Shown here piece after piece: positions 34,208-42,636 of a stretch of DNA of 43,110 bases; positions within the stretch are counted from its first letter, which is position 1, and every line of letters starts with the position of its first letter. The notes beneath the pieces are model-generated. The model was given only the letters and a program-made list of their open reading frames with translations. It made no database searches and was not told where the DNA came from. Made by a program: the position numbers and the translations under genes. The DNA comes from Zobellia amurskyensis (lineage in GTDB: Bacteria > Bacteroidota > Bacteroidia > Flavobacteriales > Flavobacteriaceae), in contig NZ_RCNR01000042.1 in assembly GCF_009725985.1 (NCBI RefSeq), positions 1 to 43,110 on the forward strand, read 5' to 3'.

Positions 34208-36469
34208 TTATTTGCTCTTTTCAAGCTCTTCAATGGTCCAATAATCTTCACGACCTTCTTGTTCTTTTCTAACTTTACTGACTTGCCATCCGCCAACACC
34301 TTTTTCGTTGTTCAAGTGCATTCGGATATAAGTGACCACGCTGGCAATGTAATCATCGTCCTGTTGTTTCATACCCGCCATAACACCGGAATATTCTTTA
34401 CCGTCAACAGGTCCGGTAAGTCCATTTAAAAGAATTTTCACTGTAATATTCCAATCTTTAGCGGTAACCCTAGGGGAGCCTACCAATGACGGAGCCATTC
34501 CTTCAATACCCGTACCGTTCATGCCGTGACAAGCAGCGCAGAGGTTTTTGAAATTGTTGTAGCCCTCCACAATTCTCTTTCTTGTATTACTGTTTTGTAA
34601 AACGTACTGTTTCTTAATTTTCTCTATTTCTAAAGGAACTTCCTTTAAGCTTTCTTCACCAATAGTTGCAATGGCTTCATTACTAGGATTGGCCGCCATA
34701 ATTTCAGAAATGGTTTCTTTTCCCATTTTGTCTTTAGCTGAATTCAAAGAAAGGACTACTTGCTGTAAAACCTCAGGGTCTTTATCACTCTTCAAAGCCT
34801 GAACTGCTTCAAAAACACTGGCATCTCCTGATTTTAAAAAGGGCTCACTTACGCGTAAGGCTGCCGCACGTACACGGGCATCTTCGTCTTGTAAAGCAGC
34901 TAGAACAAGAGGTTTGTCTATGGCATCAAGACCATCTAGCGTCCAGATAGCATGAAGCCTACCTAAAGCATAATCAGTATCACCTAACATAGAACCTATA
35001 AAAGGCGTTCCACCAGTGACCATATCTTTCAAATCGGATACGGTACTCTTATCTTGTTTTAGTACCAATACTTTCTGTGCTGTAAGACGGTACCAACCGT
35101 TAGGGTGATGTAGGTATTCTAATAGCTCATTATTAGTTTTGTGCAATAAGTCTTCTTGTTTTGAAGGTGCTATTTCCTCATGAACTATTCTATAAATTCT
35201 ACCTTTTCCAACATTTTTATCAAAACCTTTTCTTTCTACTACGGGGCGCAAAAAACTACCTTTTCTAACCCAGTTACCCTCTTGGATAATACCGCGATAC
35301 ATGTCAACTACGTACAGACAACCGTCAGGACCAGTCTGTGTATCCACAGGTCTAAAGTTGGTATCTGTAGATGCCAAGAATTCCGTTTCGCCATAAGGAT
35401 TGGACAATACTTTTTTTCCGTTTACCAAGTTCACTTTCGCACGGCGAATTAAACGCCCAACAGGTTCTGGAATAAAAAGGTCTCCGTACATAGATAGTTT
35501 ATCTCCCAAGAATATAGACTGCCCACAGCTGGCCGTAAAATGATTTAGCGTTCCATCTTCACGAAGACGGCCAAAACCACCTTGAACATCCGGTGTTCCA
35601 ATAATAGGCCATACTTTTTCAAAGCCTTCTTCCCATTTTCCTTCCATTTCCAAAGTACCATAGTAGGGGTGTTGTTGGTAGCCCAGCGCGGGAGTTTCTC
35701 CACCGGCACTGGAATAGTAAAGTTGACCAATTTCATCTTGTGTCATACCCCATTGACCCGAAGGCGCATCTCTTAGAGTGTCAATTTCCATTTCGCCTCT
35801 GGTAAAACGGTATCGTAAAGAACCGTTGGATAAATAGAGGTAGTTATCCAATCCCCATATCATTGTAGCAGATTGGTGCTCTAGATTTGCATTGTCTCTT
35901 TTGTTATTTTCAAGTACTAATTTCTTTTCGTCAGCAACGTTATCGCCATCTGTATCTCTGTAGGTATAAAGACTACGGTTATAGGTCTCGCCAATTAGGA
36001 TGCGGTCATCTAACGGAAGTATAATCCTTGGAAGAATCAGGCTATCAACAAAAACGGTGCTTTTGTCCATTTTTCCATCACCATCAGTATCTTCAAGAAC
36101 AGAAACCCTGCTCCAAGGCTCATTTTCATTAGTACCGTCAATATCCTGCATATATGTGAGCATTTCAGCAACATAAAGTTTACCATCAGGACCCCAAGCA
36201 ATTGTTACGGGTTCATTGATCATAGGTTCACTAGCCACTAGTTCCATATGATAACCCTCAGGAAGATGCATGGTTTTCATACTCTCTTCTGGAGACATAA
36301 AAACAACAGGTGGGTCTTTTACGAGTGTTGGTTTGGTATAAATAACATCTGCGTAGACCGGTTTTTCTTTTTTGCAACTGCCAAGCGCTAATAGTATAAG
36401 GGCAGAAGTAACAAAGAGACTTTTTTGTGTCGTAGAACGATTTGGTAACTGGTAAAATGATTGATTCAT
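34208..36469 (-). CDS. Dehydrogenase-like beta-propeller lipoprotein with HEAT repeats and C-terminal cytochrome c
   Basis: A 753-aa lipoprotein (lipobox LGSC, Cys32). Residues of about 65-410 form a sorbosone/glucose dehydrogenase-like propeller (MINEPVTIAWGPDGKLYVAEM, DTDGDGKMDKSTVF, VDTQTGPDGCLYVVDMYRG). Helical HEAT-like repeats follow (about 430-600). The C-terminus carries one heme c site, LCAACHGMNG (CAACH, 644-648), with a possible distal Met in SGVMAGM. The layout matches the 'PVC-type heme-binding CxxCH protein' group, abundant in Planctomycetes and marine Bacteroidota. It is predicted to oxidise a sugar or related compound outside the inner membrane and pass electrons to its heme. 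The substrate is unknown. It heads a two-gene unit with the GH2 at 31265, behind a 430-bp non-coding region. Confidence 0.85.
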   Translation of the reverse strand: MNQSFYQLPNRSTTQKSLFVTSALILLALGSCKKEKPVYADVIYTKPTLVKDPPVVFMSPEESMKTMHLPEGYHMELVASEPMINEPVTIAWGPDGKLYVAEMLTYMQDIDGTNENEPWSRVSVLEDTDGDGKMDKSTVFVDSLILPRIILPLDDRILIGETYNRSLYTYRDTDGDNVADEKKLVLENNKRDNANLEHQSATMIWGLDNYLYLSNGSLRYRFTRGEMEIDTLRDAPSGQWGMTQDEIGQLYYSSAGGETPALGYQQHPYYGTLEMEGKWEEGFEKVWPIIGTPDVQGGFGRLREDGTLNHFTASCGQSIFLGDKLSMYGDLFIPEPVGRLIRRAKVNLVNGKKVLSNPYGETEFLASTDTNFRPVDTQTGPDGCLYVVDMYRGIIQEGNWVRKGSFLRPVVERKGFDKNVGKGRIYRIVHEEIAPSKQEDLLHKTNNELLEYLHHPNGWYRLTAQKVLVLKQDKSTVSDLKDMVTGGTPFIGSMLGDTDYALGRLHAIWTLDGLDAIDKPLVLAALQDEDARVRAAALRVSEPFLKSGDASVFEAVQALKSDKDPEVLQQVVLSLNSAKDKMGKETISEIMAANPSNEAIATIGEESLKEVPLEIEKIKKQYVLQNSNTRKRIVEGYNNFKNLCAACHGMNGTGIEGMAPSLVGSPRVTAKDWNITVKILLNGLTGPVDGKEYSGVMAGMKQQDDDYIASVVTYIRMHLNNEKGVGGWQVSKVRKEQEGREDYWTIEELEKSK

Positions 36470-36899
36470 ATTCGGTTTTTGGCGTTTGTTTGTTGTTCGT
36501 TTTTGGTTAAAACTGCAATATTGGTTGGTAAGAGTGATTGTTCGTAAAAATAATCATAGCACCCTATTGAAGTTGTTACAAATGATCATATGCCTATATC
36601 ATATGTGCTTTTTGATGATTTCTAATTTTCTAAACCGAAATGACACAGCAATTGGTTTTGAGAATTGTTTAAAATTATTTTTAAACCGTTGCCCGATGTA
36701 TCTTTTTTTCATAATTGAGATTCTTATAAAATGAATTCCTTTCTCCATATTGAAAAAAGAAAATTTAGTTTTAGAAAAGTGTTGTTTCTCTGTTATTGGA
36801 TAGCTCTAGATAGGTTTTTTGCATTCTTTGAATACGTTCCGCTTGAACCGAGCTTATGAATTAAGTTTTTGTTTTTCTTTTCTTGAAATGTTTTAATCC
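36470..36899. other. 430-bp non-coding region, likely promoter of the cytochrome/GH2 unit
   Basis: No convincing gene is present. The sequence is AT-rich. It contains a direct repeat ATCATATG (36585-36592 and 36598-36605, 13-bp period, each including the palindrome CATATG), and TTGAACCGAGCTTATGAA (36843-36860), nearly repeated at 6443-6459. No full TTTG-N20-TAnnTTTG promoter or terminator hairpin was found for either neighbour. The TCTAGT tandem operator is absent here. Confidence 0.6.
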
Positions 36900-39380
36900 T
36901 TAGTGTTCGCTTGCAGAAAGTTTAGAATACGCTATTATCAACTTACCTTCGTTTGTTTTTCCAAGTAATTTCCCTGCAAAATTGAGAGCTGTAATGCCGT
37001 TTCCAGAGCCGTCAAATTCCACGATGAGGTCTTTTCCTTTTTTCTTGGTTTTAGAAACTTTAGAACCTTTTCCAAAATCGACTTCCTCAGAAGCACCAAA
37101 TCGTAAAGAAGCAAGGTCAATATCTTTTTGAGCATCAAAACCTGCTTCTGAAAGCACTAGAATTTTAATCTTTTTTGTGGTTGAATCTATCTTCTTTTTA
37201 TTCAACATCTTAATGCGTTTATGCACAGTAAGGGGAACAACAATATTTTTGGAACTATGTTTGTCTCTAGCCAAATCATCTGCCTTTGGGACATCTATTA
37301 CGGCAAGGGAAAGATGTGTGGCTCTACCATACTCGTCCTGTAAAACATGGGGGCGCTCTAATTTATACCAATGTGTGCGGGTCCCATCTTCATAAGAAGT
37401 ATTGTCAGGCGTATAGGCCGTACCGGGGTTGAATTTCCAATGGATGCCGTCGGGTGAACGTAGGTAAATTGCCCGATAATCCCAGAATGCGTTAATCATC
37501 ATATGATACTGTACTTCATCTTTCCAAAGTACCGGATCTTCGTAATTGGAGTTTCTATATTTTTCGGGAATAATGGGGTTGTAGCGGATCTGGTCGGTCA
37601 GCACGGTATAGGGCCCCAGTGGGTCGTCTGTGGAACTGCGCATCATTTCCCCGGCCTTGGTTACAAATAGAAACCGACCATCTTCTAACTGAACGCCTGA
37701 TAAGTTGCGGTAATACCGGTATGAAAGTTTTTCGTCTTCATTGGTGCTTTTCCAATCGACGGTCATGGTTCCCAAACGATTCCATGGGCCGTTCATGGTT
37801 TTGGAGGTGAACAAGGTAGCTTCCCAGTCTACGAGGGAGTAAAGCATATATGTACCATCATTCAATAAAATTATATCAGGATTATGGCCCAATCCATTAT
37901 GAAAACCATAGGCCGTATCTTTTTTTACCTTGTACGGTCCCGTTGGTGCTTCGGAGACCACATGCGCTACAGTTGAATTTGGCCATTCCCAATGGCCCTT
38001 GGTAGCGTTTGCTGGCCACCTAGTTACCAACATATGGTATTTGTTGTCCTGATCTTTTACTGGTCTGCCACCCCAATAGCTCCACTCGGGATCTTCTATA
38101 CCGTTATCAGGGTCACGGGGCAAAACGCCTTCCGCTCCCCAAAGATCGGTTCGCAATTGCTTATGGATGGGCATGGGTAAGATAAGGTCGCTAAACGAAG
38201 TGCCGGATACCGCTTTTACTTTGGCCCTTACCAGTTGTGAGGCCTTACTCTTATTTCCTGAATGATCGTGGGCGAAGAGCACATATGAGTTATAGTCTTC
38301 TTTTTTCGGGGTAAAATCAACATATTGGGTGCTTGTAAGGTCATGGGCGATCTGGCGAAGGTGATTTCCATTGGCATCCCCTCTATACACCGAGTAACTG
38401 GCCACATCAACATCGATACTTTTGTTCCACTCCAGTTTAATTTCAGTTTGAAGGGCCTCGATTTTTAGTGTAGAAGGAGGGGCAGGGGCCTCACTGTCTA
38501 ATTTTTTAAGAAGCACCTTGTTCGATCCCACAGACTCTGAAGTATCGAGGCGGGTTACGACATAGCTATATGCCATACCGTTGATAAGGTTTGTATCCGT
38601 AAAAACAGAGTCAGGGGTAGTAGTCAGTTTTTTATACTCCCCATTTTTACTTTTGCTCCTGTATACCGAAAACTTGCCGCCTGAATTCGCTTTTTTATCC
38701 GTCCAATCCAAACGGATACCGTCGGCCACTATTTTTCCCGAAAGGGTTGGACCTTCTTTTTCAGGAGCTTTTACGCTAAGGTTGACATATTCTAGAAAAA
38801 CTTTTACATCTTCATTTGAATAAAACGAGACACGAATATGTGGTGTTCCGGCAGCGACATCTTCTTTCGTAATCGTATAGCTTCCTGAAAAATGCTCAAC
38901 AGTCTTGTCAGAGCCAATTAGTTTCACTTTTTCAGCTAAGATGCGCTCCTGTTCACCAAAAAATAGATGTAAGGAAAGGGAGCCGTTACTTATGTATTCC
39001 AAATCGGCACCAAGGCTCCAGTTCAATTCATCACCTGGTTTTAAGTTTTGATAATCAGAATTGATGTTCAAAGGTTTGGAATCGATATAGGCATAATCAA
39101 AAGAACTAAAATATCGTCCTGTAACCAAGCCCATAGAGTGACCTTCTTTCTGTGGTTCGTTAGAGGGCGTCCAGAATGGGGATTGCAATCCAAGGCGCCA
39201 AGAACCGGCCTGTATCAAATTAAAATCACCATCGTTTACATTGGGGTAGGGGGCGTTGTCCCCAAGGAGAACACTTTGTGCCGATAAACTCAAGTGGCAA
39301 AAAAGAAGCAATACAATTGATAGAAAAGTATATGCAGGGGTACTTTTTTCTTTTTGCCGAGGGTAATTTAAATGCATCAT
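36900..39380 (-). CDS. Multidomain beta-propeller glycoside hydrolase-like protein (CBM-like, two Fn3, propeller)
   Basis: An 826-aa secreted protein; the signal spans about 15-35 (AYTFLSIVLLLFCHLSLSAQ) and the ATG at 39377 is an alternative start. Domains in order: a jelly-roll carbohydrate-binding-like module (about 40-210, DGDFNLIQAGSWRLGLQ), two fibronectin III-like domains (about 212-300 and 301-390, FSVYRSKSKNGEYKKL and YSVYRGDANGNHLRQI), a five-bladed propeller (about 395-710) and a small C-terminal beta domain (about 725-826). Propeller stations WGGRP, GHNPDI, YEDPVL and LERPHV match the 384-aa lipoprotein at 5272-6426. The substrate is unknown; it is presumably a galactoside- or fucoside-type exo-enzyme. 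It is the last gene of the right-hand unit, 45 bp after GH29. Confidence 0.72.
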   Translation of the reverse strand: MMHLNYPRQKEKSTPAYTFLSIVLLLFCHLSLSAQSVLLGDNAPYPNVNDGDFNLIQAGSWRLGLQSPFWTPSNEPQKEGHSMGLVTGRYFSSFDYAYIDSKPLNINSDYQNLKPGDELNWSLGADLEYISNGSLSLHLFFGEQERILAEKVKLIGSDKTVEHFSGSYTITKEDVAAGTPHIRVSFYSNEDVKVFLEYVNLSVKAPEKEGPTLSGKIVADGIRLDWTDKKANSGGKFSVYRSKSKNGEYKKLTTTPDSVFTDTNLINGMAYSYVVTRLDTSESVGSNKVLLKKLDSEAPAPPSTLKIEALQTEIKLEWNKSIDVDVASYSVYRGDANGNHLRQIAHDLTSTQYVDFTPKKEDYNSYVLFAHDHSGNKSKASQLVRAKVKAVSGTSFSDLILPMPIHKQLRTDLWGAEGVLPRDPDNGIEDPEWSYWGGRPVKDQDNKYHMLVTRWPANATKGHWEWPNSTVAHVVSEAPTGPYKVKKDTAYGFHNGLGHNPDIILLNDGTYMLYSLVDWEATLFTSKTMNGPWNRLGTMTVDWKSTNEDEKLSYRYYRNLSGVQLEDGRFLFVTKAGEMMRSSTDDPLGPYTVLTDQIRYNPIIPEKYRNSNYEDPVLWKDEVQYHMMINAFWDYRAIYLRSPDGIHWKFNPGTAYTPDNTSYEDGTRTHWYKLERPHVLQDEYGRATHLSLAVIDVPKADDLARDKHSSKNIVVPLTVHKRIKMLNKKKIDSTTKKIKILVLSEAGFDAQKDIDLASLRFGASEEVDFGKGSKVSKTKKKGKDLIVEFDGSGNGITALNFAGKLLGKTNEGKLIIAYSKLSASEH

Positions 39381-39425
39381 TTTCTGAGTAACTATAGTAT
39401 TGTTATATGACTTAATAGAGAAATT

Positions 39426-40958
39426 TTAACGACGCTCGATTTTTAAAACATAAGCGAAATCGCACGGTTTTTCTTTGGGAAATTGAACAACAAGACCTTC
39501 CGTTTTCTGCTCCCATTTGATGCTTTCACTACTTCCCAACATTGAAATGCTTTTGATATCGTTGGGATAGAGCTTTCCTTTGCTACCTAATGTTCTAATG
39601 GTAATTTGTTCTCCCGGCCATTCCATACAAATGGCATACAGATTTTTACCGTTTTGAGTAAACCGAATATCTTCTGAAGTGTATTTTGGAATCAATTCTC
39701 CGCGCTCTTTTCCTTGTCCGTGATGGCCTGGGTTAGTTACTTCCGTAGGGCCTTCACCATAAAATATCCACGGCATGGTATTGTAAATAGCTTCACCGTT
39801 GATCTTTAACCAATCGCCCATGGCATATAGTTCTTTCTTTGTTTCCTCTGGAAAACTACCATCGGCCTTAGGGGGTACATTTAGGAGCATTCTGCCGTTC
39901 TTGCTGGTCATATCGACCAACATATCGATTAATGTACCGGCATCCTTTACCTTGTTCACAGGGTTATAAAACCATGTACTAGGCCATTCAAAGTGGCGTT
40001 GCATATTGATGTCGGCCATCCATGGGTCGTATTGCATTCCCAATAGGTTTCCGTCTTCGATATCACGAATTCCTATTCCCGGTGGAATATCATGGGTCTT
40101 ATAAAATACTTCTACTTCCTTTCCTAGTTCTTGCCCCTTATTGAAATAATCACTGATCAATTTTTGTTGATAGCTTTCCGGTACACTGATCAGCTCATTA
40201 TCTCCCTCAGGTAAAAGGCGGCCACGGTCTGTGTACTTTTTTAATTCACCCTTTACGGTTCCGCCAAAGCCGGTGTCGAACCAGATCATATCCGGTTCGT
40301 ATTTATCGATAGCTTCTGAAATACGGTCAAACCAAGCTTTAAAAATAGCCTCTGCTATACGGCCTTCATTGGCAGTGGCGTACTTTGAGTTGTCTTCATA
40401 AGGGTTAAGGTAAGTTAGGTCTTCTTTGGATAATTGGCCCCACATACGACTCCAAAAGTCTCCTGTATGGAAAGAGGATATTATGGGCATATTACGTTTG
40501 CGAAGTTCTTTTGCCAAACTCCCGTATATATCTACTTTAGGTCCTTTGTTTACGGAATTCCAATCGGTAATATCACTGTCCCAATTTACAACTCCGCTAC
40601 CATGCCATGCTACGGGTCCGCCAAATTGAGCACCTGCGTTCTGCATCAAATCGACCCACTTTTTGGCATCGAAATTTTCGCCTTTCCATGCGTCAATAGC
40701 TTCTAGAACGGTCATTTCGGGGTTTTTGGAAGCTACTTGTACAGTTTGCGGTCCCCAATGAAAATAGATTCCGAATTTCATTCCATAAAGCCAATCGGGC
40801 GTAGTATGCTTTTGCAATGAGGACCAATCTGCTTGGTATGGTTTTGCCGCTTTTTCACTTGTCGTTGCTGAATTTTGAGCAAAACTTAGCGTAACGGTCA
40901 AAAAAAATAGAATACACGTGTTTAACTTAAAAGGGATGGCTTTGGTTGGATTTTTCAT
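39426..40958 (-). CDS. GH29 alpha-L-fucosidase-family enzyme
   Basis: A 510-aa secreted protein (signal about 10-27, KLNTCILFFLTVTLSFAQ). GH29 motifs are present: KFGIYFHWG (61-69), the nucleophile in PDMIWFDTG (Asp228), NGRMLLNVPPKADG and INGEAIYNTMPW. Family members retain configuration and release alpha-L-fucose; some accept alpha-L-galactose, a component of porphyran. The usual KHHDGF substrate-binding motif is changed to WHGSGV (118-123), losing the second His, so the sugar bound at -1 may not be plain fucose. It abuts the DUF4038 gene with no gap (that gene stops at 40959), indicating one transcript. It is predicted to be periplasmic and to act in the same pathway as GH117 and GH2. Confidence 0.88.
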   Translation of the reverse strand: MKNPTKAIPFKLNTCILFFLTVTLSFAQNSATTSEKAAKPYQADWSSLQKHTTPDWLYGMKFGIYFHWGPQTVQVASKNPEMTVLEAIDAWKGENFDAKKWVDLMQNAGAQFGGPVAWHGSGVVNWDSDITDWNSVNKGPKVDIYGSLAKELRKRNMPIISSFHTGDFWSRMWGQLSKEDLTYLNPYEDNSKYATANEGRIAEAIFKAWFDRISEAIDKYEPDMIWFDTGFGGTVKGELKKYTDRGRLLPEGDNELISVPESYQQKLISDYFNKGQELGKEVEVFYKTHDIPPGIGIRDIEDGNLLGMQYDPWMADINMQRHFEWPSTWFYNPVNKVKDAGTLIDMLVDMTSKNGRMLLNVPPKADGSFPEETKKELYAMGDWLKINGEAIYNTMPWIFYGEGPTEVTNPGHHGQGKERGELIPKYTSEDIRFTQNGKNLYAICMEWPGEQITIRTLGSKGKLYPNDIKSISMLGSSESIKWEQKTEGLVVQFPKEKPCDFAYVLKIERR

Positions 40959-42617
40959 TTAGTTCTTTGGTTTTAAATTCCGAATGATAAGAATGGCGTC
41001 GGCTTCATGGCGCCATGGACGAAAATCCCAAAAGCCAAGTTCTACCATTTTGTATTTCTCTTCAGGTGTGAATTCTCCGGTGATGGTATTAAACCATTGT
41101 TGCGTTGCATTTTCGTAATTGAACTCTTTTGAGATTTGAACTTTAGCAGACGTATAGTGATTCTCTTTTGGAGTATACATCATAATGATGCCGTCCTTTT
41201 TATTGGTCAGATTATAACCACTGCCATTATAGGGAGCATTAGGTTCAAAGTTTTCAAAAGGGACCGTATCAAAAAGTTTTCGCATGTGGGTGAAATATTC
41301 AAAATGGGGTTTTTTAAAATCTTCAGGTTGTTCAAAAGGATTGTGGATCAGTGCGTTCCATGAAGTGCCTTGCCAATAATAAGTGGTATATCCGCCTGCG
41401 AACAGACACATATAGTTTCTTCGTAAACACACTTCGGCATTTACGTATGCGCCGGGAAAAACTACATAGGGCGATTCTTCATATCCCCCGTGTTCGATAT
41501 TGAAAATAGGTTTATTGGGGAAGTCGTTACGGGCATTCAACATATTCTGGTACAGGGTGTGTTGCCAGTTTTGCATCGAAATAAAATCGACTTCATCGGC
41601 ATGGTTTCTACAGAAACCGTAATCGTGAACGGATACCAGCCTATCATAAGAATCCAGATTTCTAGTTCGTTCAATACGTTCCGAAATATAGCCGGCAGTC
41701 GCCCTTGTTTTGTGAAGCGCTTCTTTTGAAACGTCCCAAACTATATTCGGAAAAGCTTGGTAGCGTTTTATGACATAATCATAATATCTATTGTCTGCCT
41801 CAGATTCCATTTCTGGCCAAGACACTAGTTTGTTCCAAACGTAAATCATGAGGTGACTAACGATTTCTTGATTGTGCATTTCTGAGATGACCTTGTCAAA
41901 ATGCTTAAAAAAGTCAATGTTTAAGGAACTATAGTCCGGTTTGGAGTTGGACCCTAGAAAAGGAAAAATATCTTCACGACCACCATATTCATGTTCAGGA
42001 TGCTCGGCCAGACGCTTGTCTTTTGGCCAAGAAACGTCGTATGAATACATGTTCATGACCACCTGATTGAAGCGATATTCGTTTAATAGCGATAAGAGGT
42101 GCTTAGTCTTGTCTATATCTTTCTCTCCATAATCTAATGCAAAGAGCCAATCGCACTCAAAAGCTAAATTGAAGTAATGGGAACCGTCTTCATAAAACAA
42201 ATGTTGAGGATTGTCTTCATTAAGTACGATACCTCCGTGACGTTCTGTTTTTTGGTTTTCTGTGATTGAAATCTTCCCTTTTTTACCATTTAAGCCCTTG
42301 AGTTCAGAAGTTATTACGAAAGATTTTTCGCCTATGCTAGCGCTAGAATATCGTAAAACCCATGTGCCGTTGTCATTATAGAAAAGAGGAATTTGTTGCG
42401 ATTCTTTACCGTTGGTAACTTCAGCAGTGGCAGTAATTTCAAAAGGAGCCTTTACCTTTTTATTTACAGGAAAGATTAAATCAATTACTTCCCATTGCTG
42501 ACATTCTATGACCGTATTTGCCTTTGGATTCTCAAATTTTTTGGACTGTGAACTGCCTATTATCGGAAGCAAAATAGCAAAGTAGAATGTATAAAGCGCT
42601 TTTACGTATGTTTTCAT
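40959..42617 (-). CDS. DUF5060/DUF4038 putative glycoside hydrolase
   Basis: A 552-aa secreted protein (signal MKTYVKALYTFYFAILLPIIGSS). The N-terminal Ig-like domain (about 35-120, VIECQQWEVIDLIFPV) matches DUF5060. The following TIM barrel (about 128-470, HLFYEDGSHYFNLAFECDWLF) matches the DUF4038 group related to GH140. Likely catalytic stations are IVWDVSKEA (Glu299) and PIFNIEHGG (Glu375). The first motif has Lys where clan-A hydrolases usually have Asn before the acid/base Glu. A small C-terminal beta domain ends the protein. The specificity is not known; an endo- or exo-activity on the target glycan is possible. It is directly followed by GH29 and preceded by the Asp-box protein (19-bp gap). 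Confidence 0.75.
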   Translation of the reverse strand: MKTYVKALYTFYFAILLPIIGSSQSKKFENPKANTVIECQQWEVIDLIFPVNKKVKAPFEITATAEVTNGKESQQIPLFYNDNGTWVLRYSSASIGEKSFVITSELKGLNGKKGKISITENQKTERHGGIVLNEDNPQHLFYEDGSHYFNLAFECDWLFALDYGEKDIDKTKHLLSLLNEYRFNQVVMNMYSYDVSWPKDKRLAEHPEHEYGGREDIFPFLGSNSKPDYSSLNIDFFKHFDKVISEMHNQEIVSHLMIYVWNKLVSWPEMESEADNRYYDYVIKRYQAFPNIVWDVSKEALHKTRATAGYISERIERTRNLDSYDRLVSVHDYGFCRNHADEVDFISMQNWQHTLYQNMLNARNDFPNKPIFNIEHGGYEESPYVVFPGAYVNAEVCLRRNYMCLFAGGYTTYYWQGTSWNALIHNPFEQPEDFKKPHFEYFTHMRKLFDTVPFENFEPNAPYNGSGYNLTNKKDGIIMMYTPKENHYTSAKVQISKEFNYENATQQWFNTITGEFTPEEKYKMVELGFWDFRPWRHEADAILIIRNLKPKN

Positions 42618-42636
42618 TGTATTCTCGTTTTAACTA

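Noticed and set aside
36803-36812. TCTAGATAGG in the 430-bp gap as a third operator
   Set aside because: Single copy, with the fourth core position changed and no 10-bp tandem partner.
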